Assembly (NCBI RefSeq): GCF_001704635.1
Contig: NZ_MAXF01000131.1
Span: forward strand, 1-44,916
From: Streptomyces sparsogenes
GTDB taxonomy: Bacteria > Actinomycetota > Actinomycetes > Streptomycetales > Streptomycetaceae
DNA length: 44,916 nt
Direction: 5' to 3'
The notes under the pieces were generated by a model, which had not been told where the DNA came from, made no database searches, and saw only the letters and a program-made list of their open reading frames with translations. Positions 7,410 to 19,400 of the stretch are shown one piece after another (position 1 is the first letter of the stretch; each line of letters starts with the position of its first letter). Both the position numbers and the translations under genes were made by a program.

Positions 7410-10400
7410 ATGGCTGCCCGTCCGTCCCACCCCCTGTCCCCGTCCCAGTCCGGCATCTGGTACGCGCGGAGCCTGGATCCGGCCAGCCCCGCCTACAACT
7501 GTCTGCAATACCTCGACATCCAAGGAGCGGTGGACACCGGTCTGCTCCTCGACGCCATCGGACGCGTGGTCGTGGAGGTGGACGGACTGCACGTCCGCTT
7601 CGACGGCCGGTCCGACCCACCGCGTCAGATCCCGCTGCCACCCACCGCGCCGGACATCCCCGTGCACGACCTGACCGGCGAGCCCGAGCCCCTGGCCGCG
7701 GCGCACACCTGGCTGCGGCGGTTCCTGCGCGTCCCCTTCGACCTGGAGGCCGGCCACGTCGCCGACTTCGCGGTCCTGGAAGTCGCCCCCGGACGCACCT
7801 TATGGGCGCAGCGCTACCACCACGCGGTCACCGACGGCCACGCCTTCAACCTGATCACGCACCGGGTCGCCGAGGTGTACCGCGCGCTGAGCACCGGCGG
7901 CCCGGTCCCCCCAGCGCGGTTCCAGAGCCTCGGCGACGCCCTGGCCGAGGTGGCCGACTACCGCGCCTCGGACCGGTTCGCCGCCGACCGGGCCTACTGG
8001 CTCGACCGCTTCGCCGACCGCCCCGCTCCCCTCGACCTGACCGAGGGGAGCGGGGCGGCCGTGGCCGCGCACGAGGTGCGCCGACTGGCCTTCACCCTGC
8101 CCGCCGCACGGCACCGGGCCCTGCGCGCGGCCGCCCGGGAGGCGGGCACCAACTTCCCCCGCGCCCTGATCGCCACCATGGCCGCCTACACCGCCCGTAT
8201 GACGGGCCGTGAGGACGTCGTGGTGGGCCTGGGCAGCCGCAGCCGCGCCACCCCCGGCTCCGAGCGGTTCCCCGGGATGATGTCCGACGTCCTGCCGCTG
8301 CGGCTGAGCGTCACCGCCGACACCACCTGGTCGCGGCTCCTCGCCGACACCCACGAGGCCGTGGCCCAGGCGATGGCCCACCACCGCTACCGCAGCGAGG
8401 ACCTGCGCCGGGAACTGGGCTGGCCCGAGCGCAGACGCTCCGCCGGGCCCCTGGTCAACCTGATACCGCCGCTGGGCACGGCCGACTTCGGCGGCGCCTC
8501 GGGGACGCTGCACAACCTCTCCGTCATGCCGACCGAGGACCTCACCCTGTGCTGCTACCAGCAGACCGGCGGCGAGGACCTGCGGCTCACCCTGGACGTG
8601 CACCCCGACCGCTGCGACGACACCGCGCTCGCCGACCACCACGAGCGCCTGACCACCCTGCTGCACGGGCTCGGCCCCGACACCGTCCACCGCCCGGTGG
8701 CGAGCGGCGAGTGCACCGGTCCCCGCGAGCGCGGCCGGCTCCTCGACACATGGAACGAGGCGCCCCGGCCGCTCCCCGAGCCGTCGCTGGGCGAGCTGTT
8801 CCGGCGGCAGGCGGCCCGGACCCCGGACGCGGTGGCCGTGGCCGGCGGCGACACCGAGCTGAGCTACCGGGAGCTGGACACGCGGTCCGACCGGCTCGCC
8901 GGGCTGCTGCGCGAGCGCGGCGCCCGCGCCGGCGCCACCGTCCTGGTGTTCATGGAGCGGTCCGTGGAACTCCTGGTCACCCTGCTCGCCCTCGTCAAGA
9001 ACGGCGCCCCCTACGTGCCCCTGGACGAGCGGCAGCCCCCCGCGCGCCTGCGCACGCTGATCTCCGAGGCCGACGGCGACCTGCTGCTCGTGGACGGCGC
9101 CACCCGCGAGCTGCCCCTGGTGCGCGAACACGCCGCCGCCGGACGGCCCGTGGCCGATGTGGCCGAGCTGGAACGGACCGCGCCCCCCGTGCCGCCGGCG
9201 CCGGACGAGCCGGTGGCCCAGGACGCGCCGGCCTGCGTGATGTACACCTCCGGCTCGACCGGAGTGCCCTCCGGCGTCCAGCTCACCCACCGCAACATCG
9301 TCGCCCTCGCGTACGACCGCTGCTGGTCCGGCGGCGCGCACCAGCGGGTCCTGTGGCACTCGCCGCACGCCTTCGACGCCGTGCTGTACGAACTGTGGGT
9401 CCCCCTGCTGTCCGGGGGACGGGTCTGCGTGGCCCCGCCGGGAGCCCTGCTGCCCGCCACGCTGCGCACGGCGATCGCGCGCCACGGCGTGACCGCGGCA
9501 TGGCTGACCGCCGGGCTCTTCGCCGCGCTGGCCGAGGAGGAGCCGGACTGCCTGCGCGGCCTGCGCGAGGTGTGGACCGGCGGCGACGTGGTGTCCCCGA
9601 CGGCCGTGGCCCGGGTGTTCGACGCCTGCCCCGGCATCGTCGTCGTCAACGGCTACGGGCCCACCGAGACCACGACGTTCGCCACCCGCCACCGCATGAC
9701 CCGGCCACCGCGCGGCCCGGTCCCCATCGGCCGGGCGATGGACAACACCACCCTGTACGTGCTGGACGCCGAGGGGCGCCCCGTGCCCCAGGGCGCGCCG
9801 GGCGAGCTGTGGGTGGGCGGCGCGCACGTGTCGTCCGGCTACGTCAACCGCCCCGAGGCCACCCGCGAGCGCTTCCGCGACAACCCCTTCCACCCCGGCC
9901 GCATGTACCGCACCGGTGACCTGGTGCGGCTGGCCTCCGACGGCACCCTCGCCTTCCTCGGCCGCGCCGACGACCAGGTGAAGATCCGCGGCTTCAGGGT
10001 CGAGCCGCACGACATCGAGCTGAGCCTGGAGCGCCACCCCGATGTGGCCCGGGCCGTGGTGGTCCCCCAGCCGGCCCCCGGCGGCGCGAAGCGCCTGGTG
10101 GCCTACCTCCTGCCCGCGGCGGAGCGGGACTCGGCGGAGCGGGACTCGGCGGAGGGGGGTACGAACGAGCGGGACGCGGCCGGGTGGGACGCGGCCGGGC
10201 GGGGCACGGCCGGGCGCGACACGGATGAGCGCGAGCGTGTCCGCGAGTGGCAGGACATCTACGAGGACATGTACCGGGAGGGCGACCGGGCCGCGCTCGG
10301 CGAGGACTTCGGCGGCTGGATGGACAGCTACCACGGCACCCCCCTCCCGCGCCACGAGATGCGGGAGTGGCGTGACCGCACCGTCGCCCGGATCCTCGCG

Positions 10401-13400
10401 CTGCGCCCGCGCCGCGTCCTGGAGATCGGGGCCGGCAGCGGACTGCTCCTGGCCCGGCTGGCCCCGCACTGCGCCGAGTACTGGGCCACCGACTTCTCCG
10501 AGCGCGCCGTCTCCCGGCTCGAGGCGGGCGTACGCGAGGACGACCGGCTCGCGGGCCGGGTAAGGCTGCTGCGGCGCGAGGCCCGCGACCTGTCCGGCAT
10601 CCCCCTGGACCACTTCGACTGCGTCGTCGTCAACTCGGTGGTGCAGTACCTGCCGAGCGCCGCCTATCTGTCCGCGGCGCTGCGCGGTGCCCTGGGCACG
10701 CTCACGCCCGGCGGACACCTCTTCGTCGGGGACGTACGGCCCAAGCGGCTGCTGCGGGAGTTCCGCACCGGAGTCGAACTGCGGCGCGACCCCGGTGACG
10801 ACGGTGCGCCCGGAGACCTCGCCGGGCTCAAGCGCACGGTGGAGCGGGCGATGCTCCACGAGAAGGAACTCCTCGTGGAGCCCGAGTTCTTCACCGAACA
10901 CCTGGGCGCGCTGCCCGAGGTCGCCGGTGTGGACGTACGGGTCAAGCGCGGCCGCGCGCACAACGAGCTCACCCAGTTCCGCTACGAGGCCGTGCTGCGC
11001 AAGGCGTCCGCCGGCGCCGAGCCGTACTCGTGCGCCGACGCCACGGTGGCCCGCTGGGGCCACGACGTGGCCGGCCTGTCCGATGTGGGCCGCTGGCTGC
11101 GTGACAAGCAGCCGGCCGCGCTGCGGGTCGCGGGCGTGCCCAACGCGAGGGTGCTCCCGCTGCTGCGGGCGGAACACGAGGTGTGCGCGGGTACCGGAGT
11201 GGCCGCGGCCCGCGACGCCCTCGACGGCGTTCGCGACACGCTCCCCGACGACGGTATCCTCGACGGCGGTGTCCCCGACCCCGAGGACTTCGCCGCGCTG
11301 GGCCGCGGCCTCGGGCTGCGCACCGTCCTCACCTGGGCGGACAACGCGGCGGACGGCAGCCTCGACGTGCTGTTCCTGGACCCCGCGGCGCTCCCCGCGA
11401 GCGCCGGGCCCACGGCCCCGGACTTCGTCGCCGACGTCTACCCCAGACGCAGGACACCCGCCGCGAGCACCCCGGCGGAGGCGTTCACCAACCAGCCGAT
11501 CCGGCCCGAGCGCCATCCGCGACTGGCCGCGGCCGTCGAGGCGTACGCCCAGCGGCAGCTGCCCGACTACATGACCCCGTCCGCGTACGTGGTCCTCGAC
11601 CACCTGCCGCTGTCCGTCAACGGCAAGGTGAACCGCGCCGAACTTCCGCCGGCCCCGGCCCCGGTCGCGGCCACGCCGGAGCCCGGCGCCGAGGTCTCCG
11701 GCGCCGAGGCCACCGCCACCCAGGTCACCGCCACCGAGCGGGAACTCGCCGCCATCTGGGCCGACCTGCTGCGGACCGAGGTCGATCCGGCCGCGCACCC
11801 CGACTTCTTCGCGCTGGGCGGCCACTCCCTCCTCGCCACCCGCCTGGTCTCGCGCGTCGGGGCCCGGCTCGGCGTGGAGATCTCCCTGCGCACCGTCTTC
11901 GAGAACCCACGCCTCACGTCCCTCGCCCGGGAGCTCGACGAGCGCCGCGCCCCCGCGCCACCCGCCGCCGAGTCGAAAACCGCCGAGGCGAAAACCGGGG
12001 AGGGAGACACCGGGGAGGGGGACATCGGGGAGGCCGACGGATCCTTCCCCGTGTCCGGCTTCCAGGAGCGGATCTGGCTGGACGAGCGGCTGCGCGGCAC
12101 CGGCTCCTTCTACAACGTCCCGCTGGCCTGGCGGGTCCGCGGCGGCCTCGACCCGGCCGCCCTGAGCACCGCGCTCGGCCGGGTCGTGGCCCGGCACGAG
12201 GCGCTGCGCACCCGCTTCGTCGAACGGGAGCGGGACGGCAGACCGCGGCAGGTCGTCGCCGACCCGTGGATCCCTGAGGTGGCGCACCACGTCGCCGAGG
12301 GCGCCACCGCCGAGCACCGGATGGCCGACGCCCGCGCGGCGCTCGAGGCCCTTGCTCAGGAGCCGTTCGACATCGCCTCGGGCCGGCTGCTGCGCGTCAT
12401 GCTGGTGGACCTGGAGAAGGACGGCCGGGACCAGCTGCTGATGTGCTGCCTGCACCACCTGGTGTGGGACATCGGCTCCGAACCGGTCTTCCTGCGGGAC
12501 CTGGAACGGGCCTACGCCGAGTGCGCCCCGCGCGCGGAGCAGGCGGCGCCGTACCAGGAGTACCCGGCCACGCCGCACCAGCAGCGCATGGCCTTCGTCG
12601 AACACTTCGAGCGCGGCACGGTCTACGAGGACGCGCCCGTCTACCACAACGTGTCCCAGCTGCTCACCCTGGACACCACCCCCGGGGAGGCCGAGCTGCG
12701 CCGGGCGGTCGCGGCGGTCATGGACCGCCACCCGGCGCTGCGCACCACGGTCGAGCTCTCCGGCGGGACGTGCGCCCAGCGTGTCCACGAGCGGCTGCCC
12801 GTCGAGTGCGCCACCCTGCCGGACACCGGCCCCCAGGGGATCGCCGCCTGGCTGCGCCGCCCCTTCCACCTGGCCGAGGGGCCGCTGTTCCGGGCCGCGG
12901 TCGCCCCGCAGGGCCCCGATGGCGCCGACGGGTGCGCCCTGGTGCTCGTCGCGCATCTCGCGGTGGCCGACCGGGCCTCGCTGCGGACCGTCGGCCGCGA
13001 GATCCGGACCCTGCTGGCCGGTGGCCAACTGCCGCCCCCGCCGCCGTCGTTCGTCCAGTGGTGGCAGGCGCGGGACACCGACGCCCAGGAGCGGCAGACG
13101 GCCCGCCTCGCCGAGCTGCTGGACGGCGGCAGCGGCGCCCTGCGGCTGCCCGAGGACCGCCCCAGGGCCGCCGTCCACGTCTACGAGGAATACTCCCTGC
13201 CGGTCGCCGTCCCGGAGGACACGGGCCTCGCCGGGTTCGCCCGGCGCGAGGGCATCGGCACCGAGGCCGTGCTGCTCGCCGCGTACACCGCCGTGCTGAT
13301 GTGGTACTCGGGGCAGACCGATCTCACCGTCGGCGTGACGAACCCGCGCCGCGACACCGCCACGGCCCACCTGGTGGGCCCGGTGGACGACTTCCTGCCG

Positions 13401-16400
13401 CTGCGCCTGCGCGGCGGCCACGACCAGTCCTTCGCGTCCTGGGCGCGGGCCTGCGAGGCGGGCCTGAGGGAGGTGCGCGCCTGCGGTCTCGCCCCGTTCG
13501 ACGACGTGGCGCGCCGCGTCGCCCCGCCCAAGGACATGAGCCGCACTGCCCTCTTCGACGTGGTGTTCGACCTCGACCGCGACGCGCCCGCCGGCGGGCC
13601 GCCCACGCCCCTGGCGGGCCTGGGCAAGTGCGATCTGATCCTGACACTGCGGGAAGCCGGCGGCGGTGGCGCCGACGGGCGGCTGGTGTTCAACGGCCTG
13701 TACTACGCCCCGGACCGGATGCGGCTGTTCGCCGAGCACTGGCGGCGCCTGCTGCGGGACGCGGTCACCCGGCCCGGCACCCCCCTCGGCGCCTTCGAAC
13801 CGCTCACGGACGCCGAGCGCCGCCGCCAGATCGAGGAGTGGAACGACACCGCCGCCGACTACCCGCACACCACGCTCTCCCGCCTGGTGAGCGAGCGCGC
13901 GGCGCGGCAGCCGGACCGGGTGGCCCTGGTCGGCGAACGGCCCGGCGGGGGCGGCACGCTCACCTACCGGCAGTTGGCCGAGCGCGCCGAGCGGATCGCC
14001 CACGCCCTCGCCGACCTGGGCGTACGGCCCGGCGACACCGTCGGGCTGCGCCTCCGGCGCGGGCCGGCGCAGGTCGAGGCCGTCCTGGCCGTACTGCTGG
14101 CCGGGGCGGCGTACGTCCCGATCGACCCGGCGGCCCCCGCGGACCGCGCGGCCTTCATCCTCGACGACAGCGCGGCGACCCTGCTGCTCACGGACGATCC
14201 CGACACCGCCGACCCCGCACCCGCCGACCCCGACACCGCCGACCCCGCACCCGCTGACCCCGACACCGCCGACCCCGGCTTCGCGGGCCGGACCGTACGC
14301 CTCGGCGACCTCGACCTCGGCCTCACCGCCGTGTCCCCGGACCGGGAACCCCTGCCCGAACCCGCCCCGGACGACCTCGCCTACATCATCTACACCTCCG
14401 GCACCACCGGCCGGCCGAAGGGCGTGCGGGTCACCCACCGCAACGTGGTGCGCCTGGTGACGGGCGACCGCCTGCCGTTCCGCTTCGGGCCCGAGGACGT
14501 GTGGGTCCTCGCCCACTCGTACGCCTTCGACTTCTCCGTCTGGGAGATCTTCGGCTGTCTGGTCCACGGCGGGCGGCTGGTGCTGCCGGGCGGCCCCGAG
14601 CTGCGCGACCCGCGCGGCCTCGCGGAGCTGGTCCGCCGCCACCGGGTCACCGTCCTCAACCAGACCCCGGGCATGTTCGCGCAGCTCGTCCGGGTCACGG
14701 ACACCGAGGAGCGGCGCCTGGCGAGCCTGCGGTACGTCATCCTCGGCGGGGCCAGGTTCGCCCCCACCACCCTCGGCCACTGGCCCGCCGCGCACCCCGG
14801 CACCGAGGTGGTCAACATGTACGGGATCACCGAGACCACCGTGCACGTCACCGCCCGCACCATCACCCCCGAGGACATCGCGGCCGACCGCAGCCCCATC
14901 GGCACACCCCTCCCGACCACCACCGTCCGTCTCCTGGACCCGCACCTCACCGCCGGGCGCCACCGGCTGCTGCCGGCCGGCGCGGTGGGAGAGATCTGCG
15001 TCGGCGGGGAGGGAGTGGCGGCCGGGTACGTGGGACGGCCGGAGCTGGAGCGCGAGCGGTTCGTGCCCGACCCGTACGGATCCGGCCGCCTCTACCGCAG
15101 CGGGGACCTGGGCCGCTATCTGCCCGACGGCACCCTGGAGTACCTGGGCCGGATGGACGACCAACTCCAGGTGCGCGGCTATCGCATCGAGCCGGCCGAG
15201 GTCGAGAGCTGCCTGACCGGACACCCGGAGGTGGCGCAGGCCGTCGTCACCGTGGACGAGGCGGACCCCGACCGCCTGGTGGCCCACGTCTGGTGCCCCG
15301 CCGCGGTGCCCGGCGCGGGCGAGCTGCGCGCCCGGCTCGCCGAGCGGCTGCCCGAGTACATGGTGCCCTCGGTCTTCAAGGTGGCGGACCGCATCCCCCT
15401 GTCGGTGAACGGCAAGGTGGACCTCGCCGAGCTGGCCGCCGCGAGCACCGTCCTCACCGACGGGGCCGGCAGCGCCCCGCGCACCGAGACGGCCAGGGCC
15501 CTCGCCCTGCTGTGGGGCGAACTGCTGCCCGTACCGGAGATCTTCGCGGACACCTCCTTCTTCGAGGCGGGCGGACACTCCCTGCTGGCCGCCACCCTGC
15601 TGTCCCAGGTCTCGACGCGCTTCGGCGTGGATCTGCCGGTGCGCACGGTGTTCGAGAACCCGCGGCTGAAGGATCTGGCGGACCGCGTCGACGAGGCGCT
15701 CGCCGAGCGCGGACACCGTCTCCCGACCCCGGACACCTCCCAGGACGGACCGCGGGCGGAGCCCGCGGCGGACGGGGAGCTGGTGCCCGCGTCGGACTTC
15801 CAGCGCCGCATCGCCCTGGACCAGCAGCTCTCCTCCGGCCCCGACCGCTATGCGATGCCCCTGGTGTGGCGGGTGCGCGGCGGGCGCCTGGACCCCGGGC
15901 GGCTGCGCCGGGCCCTGGCCGCCGTCGTGGCGCGCCACGAGGCGCTGCGCACCGGGTTCGTGGAGCGCGGCGGGCGCCTGTGGCAGCGGATCGGGGAGCC
16001 CTGGGCGCCGCCCCTGAAGGAGGTTGACCTGTCGGGACAGCCTCCGGCCGAGCAGGAGGCGCGGTGGCGGGAGTCGGTGAGCGAGATCGCCGGCGCCCCC
16101 TTCGACCTGGCCTCGGGCCGGCTGCTGCGGCCCGCCCTGATCGACCTGGGCGAGCAGGGGCAGCTGTTCCTGCTGTGCCTGCACCACCTCGTGTGCGACG
16201 GCCCCTCGCTGGTGCCGCTCGTACAGGACCTGAGCGCCGCGTACGAGGGCGCGGAACCCGGCGCGGAAGCGGTGCAGTACCGGGAGTTCGTGCGGGAGCA
16301 GGCGGAGCTGGGGGTGTCGGTGGCGGGTCGTGCGGGGGTGGAGCGGTGGTGTGGGCGGTTGGCGGGTGCGCCGGCGTATGTGTCGTGGCCGGGGTCGGGG

Positions 16401-19400
16401 GGTGTGGAGCCGTCGGGGGTGGTGGAGGTGCCGTTGGGGGTGGGTGTGTTGGAGGGGTTGCGTGGGGTGTCGGAGCGGGAGGGTGTGTCGTGGTTCATGG
16501 CGGTGGCGGCGGCTTTCGCGGGGGCGTTGCATCGGTGGAGTGGTGAGCGGGATGTGACGTTCGGGTGTCCGGTGGCGAATCGTGGGGGTGAGCGGTTCGG
16601 TTCGGTGGTGGGGCCGTGTACGAACACGGTGGTGATCCGGTCGGTGGTGGACGGGGGCACGACGGTGGCGGGGTTGTTGCGGGGGACGCGGGAGCGGGTG
16701 CTGGAGGCGTTGGAGGACCAGCATGTGCCGTTCGACCAGGTGGTCGCCGCGCTGAATCCCGAACGCCGCTACGGCGTCACCCCGTACGCGGCCGCGGTCC
16801 TCAACCTGGCGCCGATGGACGACGGCTACCCCCTCGGCGGGACCGTCCTGACCCCGCTGATGAGCAGCCAGCTCGCCGCCGAGCAGAAGTTCCCGGTCAC
16901 CGTCACCGTCTACCGAGAGGACGGGCGGGACCGCGTGGGCCTTTCGTACCGCGGCGACCTGCTGACCCGGCGGCACGCCGAGGAACTCGCCGGACTGCTG
17001 CGCGAACTCCTGGCCGCCCTGTCCGCCCTGTCCGACACCGCCCACGACCCCGTCCTGCCCCAGGGCGCCGCCGGGGTGGCCCAGTACCGGGAGTTCGTGC
17101 GGGAGCAGGCGGAGCTGGGGGTGTCGGTGGCGGGTCGTGCGGGGGTGGAGCGGTGGTGTGGGCGGTTGGCGGGTGCGCCGGCGTATGTGTCGTGGCCGGG
17201 GTCGGGGGGTGTGGAGCCGTCGGGGGTGGTGGAGGTGCCGTTGGGGGTGGGTGTGTTGGAGGGGTTGCGTGGGGTGTCGGAGCGGGAGGGTGTGTCGTGG
17301 TTCATGGCGGTGGCGGCGGCTTTCGCGGGGGCGTTGCATCGGTGGAGTGGTGAGCGGGATGTGACGTTCGGGTGTCCGGTGGCGAATCGTGGTGGTGAGC
17401 GGTTCGGTTCGGTGGTGGGGCCGTGTACGAACACGGTGGTGATCCGGTCGGTGGTGGACGGGGGCACGACGGTGGCGGGGTTGTTGCGGGGGATGCGGGA
17501 GCGGGTGCTGGAGGCGTTGGAGGACCAGCATGTGCCGTTCGACCAGGTGGTCGCCGCGCTGAATCCCGAACGCCGCTACGGGGTCACCCCGTACGTCGAC
17601 CTCGCCCTGACCCCCGTCGTCCCCGAGACCCGGGCGCCGTCGCTCGGCGGCCACCCCCTGCGGCGGTTCCCGCTGAGCGGCGAGGGCGCCGACTGGGCCG
17701 CCAAGGGCGCCGTGACCGTGTCCTTCCAGGAACAGAACGGCAGTTTGCGGGGCCTGCTGGCCTACCGCGGCGACCGCGTCGGCCGCGCGGAGGCCGAACG
17801 CCTCGCCGCCCTGACCGCGGCCGTGCTGGCCGACCTCGTGGACCGGCCCGACCGCCCGCTGGCCGCGCTGCCCCGCCTGGGCGCCGACGAGCGTGCCGCG
17901 CTGGCCGCCCTCGAGGAAGGCCCGGCCGCCGCGCCGCCCACCACGTTGCCCGAGCTGATCGCCGCGCGGGTGAGGGCGACACCGGACGCCACGGCGATCG
18001 ACACCCCCGAGGGCCCGATCGGCTACGCGGAACTGGACGCCAGGGCCCGCCGGCTCGCCGCTCGCATCACTCGCATCAAGCGATCGGCCCCCGTCGAGCG
18101 GCCGGCGGACACCGAGCGACCGGCCGACACCGGGCGCTCCGCGCGTCCGGACGGCCCGGAGCCGGTGGCAGTGCTGCTCGACCGGGGGCCCGAGCTGGTG
18201 GTGGCGATGCTGGCGGCCTGGTACGCCGGTCGCGCGTACTGTCCGATCGACCCCGGATACCCGCCCGCGCGCATCGCGTACCTCCTCGAAGACCTCGGCG
18301 CGCGCGTGGTCCTCACCGACGGCGGACACCCCCTGCCGGACGCGGTGGCGGACACGGTCACCGTGCTCGATGTCACCCAGGGCGCGGCCGACGGCGACAC
18401 GCCCGCCGCCGCAGCGGAGCCGCCCGGCGCCGACGACCCCGCGTACATCGTCTACACCTCGGGATCCACCGGACTGCCCAAGGGCGTCGTCGTCCGCCAC
18501 GCGGGGCTCGCCCAGCACGCCCTGTGGTTCGCCGACCTGCTCGCCCTGAGGCCGGCCGACCGGGTCGGCCAGCTCGTCAACGTCGGCTTCGACGCGGCCG
18601 TCTCCGAGATCTGGCCCACCCTGGGCGCGGGCGCGACACTCGTCCCGCACCCGGGCACCGTGTTCCCCGGAGAGGTGTCCCGGTGGCTGGACACCCACCA
18701 GGTGACCGTCGCCGTCCTTCCCGCGGCCCTCGCCGAAACCCTCTGGTCCCACGGCGAGCCGCCCCGGGCGCTGCGCCGGCTGGTCTACGGCGGCGCCGCG
18801 CTCGGCTCCGCCCCGCCGCCCGGCCTGCCGTACGGGCTGGTCAACTGCTACGGGCCGACCGAGGCGACCGTCACCGCGACCGCCCATGTACTCGCCCCCG
18901 GCGAGCCGGACTTCCGCCCGGGGCGCGTGGGCCGCCCGGCCGCCGGGGTCCGGGTGCACGTGGTGGACGAGCAGGGCCGGCGCTGTCCTGTTGGCGCCAC
19001 CGGCGAGATCGTCGTCGGGGGCGCCGGCGTGGCGCTCGGCTACTGGCGACGCCCCGGGCCGACCGCGGAGAAGTTCCTCCCCGACGGCCCCGAGGGCGCC
19101 CCCGGACCCGTCTACCGCACCGGAGACCTGGGGCGCTGGCTGCCCGACGGCACCCTGGAGTTCCTGGGCCGGGCGGACCGGCAGCTCAAGGTGCGCGGAC
19201 ACCGCATCGAGCCGGAGGAGATCGAGGCCCGGCTCGCCGCGCACCCGCTGGTCGCCCGGGCCGCCGTGCGCGCCTTCGAGGCCGCGTCCGCGCGCCTGGT
19301 GGCGTACGCGGTGCCCGGCGGCGACGGCGACACCGATCCCGGCACCGCGACCGCGACGGTGCTCGGTGCGCTGCGCGAGACGCTGCCGCCCCCGCTGGTC

